Under the pieces are notes generated by a model. That model saw only the letters and a program-made list of their open reading frames with translations, did not search any database and was not told the origin of the DNA. From JAYZVT01 sp050248375 (GTDB lineage Bacteria > Pseudomonadota > Alphaproteobacteria > Rhizobiales > Methyloligellaceae): 11,688 nt of DNA. Each line of letters opens with the position of its first letter. Position 1 is the first letter of the stretch. The stretch is taken from positions 1-11,688 of the forward strand of contig JBFWSL010000096.1 in assembly GCA_050248375.1 (NCBI GenBank), in the 5' to 3' direction. Positions 6,429-11,688 of this stretch are shown here, one piece after another. The translations under genes and the position numbers were made by a program.

Positions 6429-7377
6429 CTTCTCTGCCAGGCATCAGCGCCGACATGCCTCCCAGCAGGGCGACGACCGCCATGCCCACGAGGCCGTAGG
6501 AGATCGACAGGGCGAAGGCCGCGTCGGCCGGAACATGGAACAGCGTGAGACCGCCGACCATGGCGCCTTCGCGCACGCCCCACCCGCCGAAGCTGACCGG
6601 CAGCGCCGACAGGAAAGCAACGATGGGAAGCACGCTCAGCAGCGCCGCATGATCGATGCCGATGCCCATGCCCGACGCCAGCGCGGCCACGGCGGCGAAA
6701 CCCAGATAGACGATGGTGACGCTGGACAGCATCATCAGCGCGGCATCCGCCTTCGTCGCAAAGGCGTGGCGCAGGTCGCGCGCGAAGCGCCGCACGAAAG
6801 CAAGCCGCATCAGCAGCCACGCCGCCACCGCCGAGAGGGCCGCCAGCCCGAAGACCCACGGCAGGACGGCCCCCGCGTTCAGCGTCGCGACGAAAGGCTT
6901 GAGCACCCAGTAGCCCGGCACCGCCGCCGCCGCGAAGCACAGCATCAGCCCCGCCATCGCCGCGATGCGTTCCGCCGCCAGCGCGGCCGCCGTGCGCGAG
7001 AGATCGGACCCGTCACGGACCAGCATTACCGCGCGCACCGACAGTCCCGCGATCGAGACCACCAGCAGCATGTTGGCCAGCGCGCCGACGCCGAAGATAT
7101 GCGCCGCCCGGCGCCCGTCCACCGGCATTCCGAGCCGCCGCAGAATGTAGAACCACCGCGCGCAGGCAATCACATATTGCAGTGCCAGCGCGCCGGCTGC
7201 CAGCAGCAGCGGGTAACGCTCGATGCCGTAGAGCCGCTCGTAGATGCTGGCGGCGTCCAGATGATAGACCAGCAGCCCCAGCAGGCCGAGCGTGAGCACG
7301 GCCTTCAGCATCGCGCCGCGCAGGGCTGGTTGCGGCGGGGCCGCGCCAAGCAGGCTGGTGAGTTGTGCCGCCGTCAT
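6379..7377 (-). CDS. PF03706 (lysylphosphatidylglycerol synthase TM region / YbhN-like) membrane protein, copy 2
   Basis: This 332-residue inner-membrane protein is a paralogue of the product of 4358-5329. The two align over nearly their whole length, for example ACARWFYILRR (71-81) against AARWHYILLR, ALAAERIAAMAGLMLCF (132-148) against GVLLVERLAAASGLAVCF, and SALPVSFGGWGVREGAMV (257-274) against AALPVSLGGWGVREGMMV. It too lacks the MprF catalytic domain. ATG 7377 gives an N-terminus like that of its paralogue; a GGAGG lies upstream but about 12 bases away, so the start is uncertain, and M74 of a longer frame (7311) is another option. The last 50 bases overlap the 3' end of the convergent regulator gene. 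The unusual C-terminal tail (REATAVRSPLFAAAPRRD) is encoded entirely in or next to that overlap. Its substrate is unknown. Confidence 0.86.
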   Translation of the reverse strand: MTAAQLTSLLGAAPPQPALRGAMLKAVLTLGLLGLLVYHLDAASIYERLYGIERYPLLLAAGALALQYVIACARWFYILRRLGMPVDGRRAAHIFGVGALANMLLVVSIAGLSVRAVMLVRDGSDLSRTAAALAAERIAAMAGLMLCFAAAAVPGYWVLKPFVATLNAGAVLPWVFGLAALSAVAAWLLMRLAFVRRFARDLRHAFATKADAALMMLSSVTIVYLGFAAVAALASGMGIGIDHAALLSVLPIVAFLSALPVSFGGWGVREGAMVGGLTLFHVPADAAFALSISYGLVGMAVVALLGGMSALMPGREATAVRSPLFAAAPRRD

Positions 7378-7536
7378 CTGATCCGGGTGCCTCCGGTCCG
7401 GCCGTTGCCGGACCCCCGAGCGGCGCGCGCCGATTCGCCGGGCACCTGCTGCCGGTCCCGCCACGGGCCGGCTGCCGCGCATGAGCGAATCACCGTCGCG
7501 ACTGTTGCGAGAGTGATACCCGATTTGCATCCCGAA

Positions 7537-7557
7537 AGGGTTAACGGGGGGTTAACG
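7537..7557. promoter_or_regulatory. CtrA-type site (TTAA-N7-TTAA)
   Basis: GGGTTAACG occurs twice (7538-7546 and 7549-7557) with an 11-base period, giving TTAA (7541-7544)-N7-TTAAC (7552-7556). This is an exact match to the full CtrA consensus TTAA-N7-TTAA known from Caulobacter and other Alphaproteobacteria. It lies 160 bases upstream of the minus-strand PF03706 gene and 114 bases upstream of mcd, so either could be the target. The assignment rests on consensus alone. Confidence 0.5.
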
Positions 7558-7595
7558 CCGCCCAGCCAAGCGGGCTTCGCCGTCGTCCCGCGCCT

Positions 7596-7629
7596 TTGAC
7601 AAAAGACACATTTGCGCATGCGCACAAAT
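7596..7629 (+). promoter_or_regulatory. mcd promoter region: TTGACA and an overlapping symmetrical operator
   Basis: TTGACA (7596-7601) is a perfect -35 hexamer. Where the -10 element should lie there is a perfect 12-bp palindrome, TGCGCATGCGCA (7613-7624), and a second symmetrical pair, ATTTG (7610-7614) and CAAAT (7625-7629). A recognisable -10 hexamer is missing, which suggests activator dependence or repression by a protein on the palindrome. The TTTGC half-site resembles the element before ccr. Confidence 0.5.
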
Positions 7630-7670
7630 CCTCTACGCTGCGCTGCAACAAACACGCATGGAGACTGTGC

Positions 7671-9359
7671 ATGGCGCTCGCGGCCAAGGAAACCGCCACC
7701 CCCGAGATCACCTTGCTGGACGGCCTGGCCGAGTCCTCCGCCGCCGCCACGGCCGCCGCCGGAGCGCTGCTGGACAAGGCCCGCGCCGCCGCCGCCGCCG
7801 TCCTGTCGGAGGGCGGCAGGGTCTCCACCCGCGCCATGGAACACGAGCAGCACATGGCCCACGGCCTCGCCTGGCTGGCGACCTATGTGGAAAGCCTGCG
7901 CCAGCTCGATGCCTATGCCGCCCGCATGCGCCAGGAAGGCCGCCTCGGCGAGCTCGAGGCCCTCATCGTGCAGACCGGCTTCGCCAGCTACCTCGCCCAG
8001 ATCGCCGGCGGCATCCCCATGAGCCAGGGCGAGACCGTCCTGCCTCACGAGATGGGCCTCGACGCCGGCGACATGCAGGCGTTCCTCGACGGTCCCGTCC
8101 GCCGGCTCATCGAGGAAGGCAACACCGCCGCGTCGCGGGCCCGCCTCGCCCAGCTCATCGCCGGCCGCGAGGGCTCCTCCACCTTCGGCGACACCGGCCT
8201 GGACGAGACCTACGAGGCCATGCGCGAGGAGATGCGCCGCTTCGCCGACGAGGAAGTGGTGCCCCACGCCCATGAGTGGCACCTCGCCAACGACTACATC
8301 CCCATGGAGATCATCTCCAAGATGGCGGAGCTCGGCGTCTTCGGCCTCACGGTGCCGGAGGAATATGGCGGTCTCGGCCTCGGCAAGGAGAGCATGTGCG
8401 TCGTCTCCGAGGAGCTGTCGCGCGGCTATATCGGCGTCGGCTCGCTCGGCACGCGCTCGGAAATCGCCGCCGAGCTGATCCTGCTCGCCGGCACGGACCA
8501 GCAGAAGGAGAAGTGGCTCGCCCGCCTCGCCAGCGGTGAAGTGATCCCGACGGCGGTCTTCACCGAACCCAATACCGGCTCCGACCTCGCCTCGCTCAAG
8601 ACCCGCGCCGTGAAGGACGGCGAGGTCTACAGGATCACCGGCCAGAAGACCTGGATCACCCATCCCGTGCGCGCCGACCTGATGACCCTGCTCGCCCGCA
8701 CCGGCGCGCCCGACTCCGGCTATCGCGGCCTGTCCATGTTCCTCGCCGAGAAGCCGCGCGGCACCGACGCCGATCCCTTCCCCGCCGCGGGCATGACCGG
8801 GGGCGAGATCGAGGTGCTCGGCTATCGCGGCATGAAGGAGTTCGACATCTCCTTCGACGGCTTCGAGGTCTCCGCCGGCAACCTGCTCGGCGGAGCCGAA
8901 GGCGAGGGCTTCAAGCAGCTCATGGCCACCTTCGAGGCCGCCCGCATCCAGACCGCCGCCCGCGCCATCGGTGTCGCCCAGTCGGCGCTGGAGCTGGCCC
9001 TGCGCTACGCCCAGGAGCGCGTGCAGTTCGGCAAGCCGCTCTTCGCCTTCCCGCGCGTATCCGACAAGATCTGCATGATGGCGGTCGAGGTGATGATCGC
9101 CCGCCAGCTCACCTATTATGCGGCGCGCGAGAAGGACGCCGGCCACCGCTGCGACCTGGAGGCCGGCATGGCCAAGCTGCTCGGCGCCCGCGTCGCTTGG
9201 GCCGCCGCCGACAACGCGCTGCAGATCCACGGCGGCAACGGCTTCGCGCTGGAATACCCGGTCTCGCGCGTGCTGTGCGACGCGCGCATCCTCTCCATCT
9301 TCGAGGGCGCGGCCGAAATCCAGGCCAACGTCATCGCCAGGCGGCTGCTGGAGTCCTGA
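7671..9359 (+). CDS. mcd: Methylsuccinyl-CoA dehydrogenase
   Basis: Mcd is the FAD-dependent acyl-CoA dehydrogenase of the ethylmalonyl-CoA pathway; it oxidises (2S)-methylsuccinyl-CoA to mesaconyl-CoA and passes electrons to ETF. The 562-residue length, with an N-terminal extension of about 170 residues before the dehydrogenase core, is diagnostic compared with the usual 380-residue enzymes. The extension includes SYLAQIAGGIPMSQGE (106-121). Core signatures are present: TEPNTGSDLASLKT (298-311), the FAD/substrate loop GQKTWITH (324-331), QIHGGNGFALEYPVSR (518-533) and the C-terminal FEGAAEIQANVIAR (544-557), in which E545 aligns with the catalytic Glu of medium-chain dehydrogenases (YEG motif). 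ATG 7671 is chosen because GGAG lies seven bases upstream; the in-frame TTG at 7596 is part of the putative -35 element. The last ~70 bases of the gene recur at 10644-10714. Confidence 0.95.
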   Translation: MALAAKETATPEITLLDGLAESSAAATAAAGALLDKARAAAAAVLSEGGRVSTRAMEHEQHMAHGLAWLATYVESLRQLDAYAARMRQEGRLGELEALIVQTGFASYLAQIAGGIPMSQGETVLPHEMGLDAGDMQAFLDGPVRRLIEEGNTAASRARLAQLIAGREGSSTFGDTGLDETYEAMREEMRRFADEEVVPHAHEWHLANDYIPMEIISKMAELGVFGLTVPEEYGGLGLGKESMCVVSEELSRGYIGVGSLGTRSEIAAELILLAGTDQQKEKWLARLASGEVIPTAVFTEPNTGSDLASLKTRAVKDGEVYRITGQKTWITHPVRADLMTLLARTGAPDSGYRGLSMFLAEKPRGTDADPFPAAGMTGGEIEVLGYRGMKEFDISFDGFEVSAGNLLGGAEGEGFKQLMATFEAARIQTAARAIGVAQSALELALRYAQERVQFGKPLFAFPRVSDKICMMAVEVMIARQLTYYAAREKDAGHRCDLEAGMAKLLGARVAWAAADNALQIHGGNGFALEYPVSRVLCDARILSIFEGAAEIQANVIARRLLES

Positions 9360-9396
9360 AGCCTTTTCCCCCTCGCTGAGGCCTGCCTGCCCCTGG

Positions 9397-9416
9397 AAGC
9401 CGGCCGAAGGCCGCTT
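9397..9416 (+). terminator. Hairpin downstream of mcd
   Basis: CGGCC (9401-9405), loop GAA, GGCCG (9409-9413), extended by AAG/CTT with one bulged C, forms a short stable hairpin about 40 bases after the mcd stop. No T-run follows closely, so terminator activity is uncertain. Confidence 0.3.
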
Positions 9417-9432
9417 GGCCGCGGGATCGCGT

Positions 9433-9447
9433 TGTGATTGCATCACA
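9433..9447. promoter_or_regulatory. Palindrome TGTGAT-TGC-ATCACA upstream of the amidohydrolase gene
   Basis: Six-base perfect arms flank a three-base centre, 29 bases before the proposed TTG start. It looks like a CRP/FNR-type TGTGA/TCACA pair, but the spacer between those halves is five rather than six bases, so a GntR-like or other dimeric regulator is equally possible. It may also form a small stem-loop (GTGAT-TGC-ATCAC) in the leader. Confidence 0.4.
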
Positions 9448-9476
9448 TCCATCCGATCATTGCGGAGGGGTATACC

Positions 9477-10638
9477 TTGCTGAACATCGCACCGGCACTG
9501 CTGCTCGCTGCACTCCTGTTGCTGCCAGCCCGTCCAGGCGCGTCGGCTGCCGACACCCTTTCCGGTGAACTCCGCGTGGCCGATGTCCGGCAGGGAAAGC
9601 CGCCCGGCGGCGGACCGGGCAAGCGCAAGAACCCGGAAGCTCAGAGCCGCGCCACCACCGCGCCGCCATTCATCGACGTGCATGCTCACATTCATGGGGA
9701 CCCCGCCGGAACCGTAGAGGCCAGGCGGAAGCTGGATTACGCGGGGGCCGCGGCGCAGGCTGTCCGGCACATGGATGCCAACAACGTGCGCCTGACGATT
9801 GTCATGATGCCGCCATCCAAGGTGACAGGGCGCTACGACGACGATCAGTTGTTCGCCCAGGTTGCGCGCTTTCCCGGACGGCTGGCCGTTCTGGGCGGCG
9901 GAGCGACGCTGAACGCCATGATCCAGCAGACGCCCCCAGGACAAGGTGACCGAGGAACTGCGTCAGGCGTTCTCCGCCGAGGCCGACCGGCTGATCCGGG
10001 CGGGCGTCGTCGGCTTCGGCGAAATGACCGCCCTGCACTTCTCGTTCTTCGCCCAGCACGCCTTCATGGAAAGCCCGCCCGATCATCCCCTCTTCCTGCT
10101 GCTCGCCGACATCGCCGCGAGTCACGACGTACCGATCGACCTGCACATGGAGATCGTCCCGGCGGAGATGGCCGTGCCGGAAAAGCTGCGCCACGCGAGC
10201 AAACACAACCCGCAGAAGGTAAGCGCCAACCTCGCGGCTCTGGAGCGGCTGCTCTCGCATAACCGCAAGACGCGTATCGTGCTGGCGCACTCGATGGACA
10301 GCACCGGGAACCGCACGCCGCAGATCATACGCGGCCTGCTCACGCGCAACCCGAATCTGTATATGAGCCTCAACGTCCTCAGGCAGTTCCTCTTCGTCGA
10401 GAACCTGCCCCTGAAGGGATCGGGAGGCATCAAACCCGACTGGGTCCAGCTCATCAGGGACTTTCCGGACAGGTTCGTCATAGGCAGCGACCAGTTCTAT
10501 TCGGCCCCCTGCCCCGGGTGCAAAATGAAGGAGCGTGTTCAGGCTTCATCGCGCTGGCTGGAACTGCTGCCCGGAGATATCGCGAACAAGATGGCGCTTG
10601 AGAATCCACGCCGCATATACGCCCTCGACTCGCGTTGA
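9477..10638 (+). pseudogene. Exported amidohydrolase (Amidohydro_2 type) with a one-base frameshift
   Basis: Two frames together encode a 386-residue metal-dependent hydrolase of the TIM-barrel amidohydrolase_2 type. The TTG start at 9477 has a strong GGAGGGG six bases upstream and opens a signal peptide (MLNIAPALLLAALLLLPA, cleavage near ASA-AD, residue 24-25). Metal-site residues are present: HxH at H69/H71 (FIDVHAHIHGD), then, counted after correcting the shift, E182 (GFGEM), H223 (DLHMEI), H271 (LAHSMD) and D338 (GSDQF). The family C-terminus NPRRIYAL is intact. The frame breaks at a run of five C (9933-9937): removing one C joins ...MIQQTP to QDKVTEELRQAFS without loss. As given, the first frame would run out of phase into unrelated sequence. 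A sequencing error or a very recent mutation are both possible. The substrate is unknown. Confidence 0.85.
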
Positions 10639-10643
10639 GGCGT

Positions 10644-10714
10644 CGCGCGCATCCTTTGCATCTCCGAGGGCGGGACTGAAATCCAGGCCAACGTCATCGC
10701 CAGGCGGCGGCTGG
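10644..10714 (+). pseudogene. Diverged copy of the mcd 3' end (acyl-CoA dehydrogenase remnant)
   Basis: This stretch aligns without gaps to 9281-9351 in mcd with 7 mismatches in 71 bases, including 31 identical bases (10678-10708 against 9315-9345). In the same frame it reads SEGGTEIQANVIARR, matching the conserved dehydrogenase C-terminus FEGAAEIQANVIARR. There is no start codon, no upstream dehydrogenase sequence and no stop at the equivalent place, so it is a remnant and not a gene. It starts five bases after the amidohydrolase stop. Confidence 0.85.
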
Positions 10715-10782
10715 CGGGCAATGGGCCGCGCGGGCGCGCTCCCCGCTCAGGTCCACTTCTGCCCCTCGAGGACGAGAGGTTG

Positions 10783-10966
10783 CGAAACCCCGGCGGACGC
10801 CGGAGGCCCCATCCGGGCTGCGGTCCGCAGAACAGGAGACTGTCCGAAACCCCGGCTTCAAACCGGGGTCCACCCCGGTCTGGACTGGACCCCGGGCCAA
10901 GCCCGGGGTTTCGCCGGGCCGTGAGACGGGAGAAGGTACGAAACCCCGGCTTCAAGCCGGGGTCCA
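10783..10966. repeat. REP-like palindromic repeat cluster
   Basis: Three 28-base units are clear: 10845-10872 (+), 10886-10913 (inverted) and 10939-10966 (+). The two plus units differ by one base. Each begins CGAAACCCCGG and ends CCGGGGTCCA, so each is itself a hairpin with near-perfect CCCCGGCTT/AAGCCGGGG arms. A partial unit starts at 10783 (CGAAACCCCGG followed by diverged sequence). The mixed orientation resembles bacterial interspersed mosaic elements. No RAYT transposase gene is visible in the window. Open frames across these repeats (GLKPGF-like peptides) are artefacts of the repeat. Confidence 0.85.
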
Positions 10967-11002
10967 GCGACAAGCGCCGCCGGCGCGGAGCGCTCTTGCG
11001 GC

Positions 11003-11019
11003 AACCCCCCGTTAACCCT
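11003..11019. promoter_or_regulatory. Second copy (inverted) of the CtrA-like sequence
   Basis: The reverse complement of these 17 bases is AGGGTTAACGGGGGGTT, identical to 7537-7553. Here the second half-site reads TTGC instead of TTAA, so only one CtrA half-site remains. It lies 60 bases upstream of the MHYT gene. Confidence 0.4.
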
Positions 11020-11078
11020 GCCTTTCAGCCTTTTCTTCACCCGATGCGGCGATACTGGGCCCGAACGGACCTGGGCGC

Positions 11079-11688
11079 ATGCTGAAAATACTCAACTGCA
11101 TCACCAACGACCACAACCCGTGGCTGGTGATCCTCGCACTGCTGATCTGCACCGCCGGATCTCTGGTCGCCATCCGCCTGTATCTGCGCGCCGACATCAC
11201 CCGCGGCCTGCAGCGAACCGGCTGGATTTTCCTGGCCGCGGTCGCGGGCGGGACGGCGGTGTGGTGCACGCATTTCGTCGCCCTCATCGGCTACGAAACC
11301 ATCCTCAGACCCGAATACGAGCCGATGCTCACCATGCTCTCGCTCATGGTGGCCATCATCGGCATGAGCATCTGCTTCTCGACAAGCTTCCTGCGCTTCC
11401 CCGCCGCGCCCGAGGTCGGCGGCGCCGGCGTCGGTCTGTCGGCGGCGGCCATGCACTATGTCGGCATGGAAGCCTACAGGATGAACGGCATGATCCTGTG
11501 GGAGCCGGGCTACATCGCGGCCTCACTGCTGTTCGCCGCGGCGTTTGGCGCGCTTTCGCTCAGCCGGGCCATGCGCCCTGCCACGCGCTGGTGCAAATAT
11601 GGCGGCGCCGCCACGCTCACCCTCGCCATCGTGCTCCTGCATTTCACCGGCATGGCCGGCATAACCGTCATCCCGCTCTCCTTCGAGG
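11079..11688 (+). CDS. MHYT-domain membrane sensor protein (3' truncated)
   Basis: ATG 11079 opens a frame with no stop before the window end (203 complete codons visible). The visible part is an MHYT sensor domain: an integral-membrane module with several transmembrane helices and conserved Met-His-Tyr-Thr-like motifs thought to bind a metal and sense a diatomic gas. Three motifs are seen: WCTHF (62-66), MHYVGM (125-130) and LHFTGM (187-192). Helices lie at about 15-35, 48-70, 84-104, 114-131, 144-162 and 175-195. In bacteria this module is usually followed by GGDEF/EAL domains (cyclic-di-GMP turnover), or by a histidine kinase or LytTR domain; the output domain is outside the window. The ribosome site is weak (ACGGACC). 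Downstream domains and regulation cannot be judged here. Confidence 0.88.
   Translation, partial: MLKILNCITNDHNPWLVILALLICTAGSLVAIRLYLRADITRGLQRTGWIFLAAVAGGTAVWCTHFVALIGYETILRPEYEPMLTMLSLMVAIIGMSICFSTSFLRFPAAPEVGGAGVGLSAAAMHYVGMEAYRMNGMILWEPGYIAASLLFAAAFGALSLSRAMRPATRWCKYGGAATLTLAIVLLHFTGMAGITVIPLSFE

Noticed and set aside
4358..7377. Complete BREX, CBASS or other defence island
   Set aside because: Only the regulator resembles such systems. No cyclase, CD-NTase, effector, methylase, PglZ or ATPase gene is present; the neighbours are PF03706 proteins.
7596..7670. TTG start for Mcd at 7596
   Set aside because: This codon belongs to a perfect TTGACA hexamer and has no ribosome site; ATG 7671 has GGAG at proper spacing.
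9433..9447. Definite CRP/FNR site
   Set aside because: The TGTGA and TCACA halves are separated by five bases instead of the usual six, so it is reported only as a palindrome.
9933..9937. Programmed ribosomal frameshifting at the C run
   Set aside because: No supporting signals such as a slow codon, an internal Shine-Dalgarno or a clear downstream structure were recognised, and single-gene amidohydrolases are not known to use it. A sequence error or mutation is simpler.
7374..9944. 856-codon open frame on the minus strand opposite mcd
   Set aside because: It is the antisense shadow of mcd and the amidohydrolase, made possible by high GC. Its composition (Gly, Ala, Leu, His, Asp) is not protein-like, and the plus strand encodes a well-supported enzyme.
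10783..10966. CRISPR array
   Set aside because: The units are palindromic, irregularly spaced (14 and 26 bases), in mixed orientation and few; no cas genes are nearby.
10539..10973. Open frames across the REP cluster (GLKPGF-type peptides)
   Set aside because: They are translations of palindromic repeats and have no ribosome site or family resemblance.

Overview
The window is GC-rich, gene-dense DNA of an alphaproteobacterial type. The evidence is two enzymes of the ethylmalonyl-CoA pathway (ccr, mcd), a DUF1236 exported protein, a DUF533 protein, a methyl-accepting chemotaxis protein, an MHYT sensor and a TTAA-N7-TTAA site matching the CtrA consensus. The genus cannot be fixed from the sequence alone. 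There are nine complete or nearly complete genes plus a truncated gene at each edge. No rRNA, tRNA, CRISPR array, transposase or integrase was seen.

Layout. 1-748: C-terminal half of a chemotaxis receptor (+). 829-1500: exported low-complexity DUF1236 protein (-), sharing a 13-bp perfect hairpin with the receptor gene. 1654-2091: zinc-binding GFA/CENP-V protein (-), divergent from ccr (2235-3539, +). 3552-4259: DUF533 membrane-associated protein (-). 4358-5329: PF03706 (MprF/YbhN-type) membrane protein (-), divergent from a WYL regulator of the BrxR/CapW type (5556-6428, +). 6379-7377: a second, paralogous PF03706 protein (-), overlapping the regulator tail to tail. 7671-9359: mcd (+). 9477-10638: exported amidohydrolase interrupted by a one-base frameshift (+). 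10639-11078: non-coding block holding a degraded copy of the mcd 3' end, a REP-like palindrome cluster and an operator-like sequence. 11079-11688: start of an MHYT membrane sensor (+), cut by the window edge.

How the genes work together. Ccr (crotonyl-CoA to ethylmalonyl-CoA) and Mcd (methylsuccinyl-CoA to mesaconyl-CoA) act in the same acetyl-CoA assimilation route. They lie on the same strand but are separated by about 4.1 kb of unrelated genes. Each has its own upstream region with a TTTGC-type symmetrical element, so co-regulation in trans is plausible. The chemotaxis receptor, the MHYT sensor and the CtrA-like sites point to motility and second-messenger signalling near the edges.

The most unusual parts are: (i) a BrxR/CapW-type regulator, a family known from BREX and CBASS phage-defence loci, with no recognisable defence genes but flanked by two paralogous lipid-flippase-like membrane genes; (ii) the amidohydrolase segment bracketed by the mcd 3' end and a diverged copy of it; (iii) a 17-base exact inverted match between the CtrA-like site upstream of mcd and a sequence upstream of the MHYT gene. 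No complete novel system can be demonstrated from this window alone.
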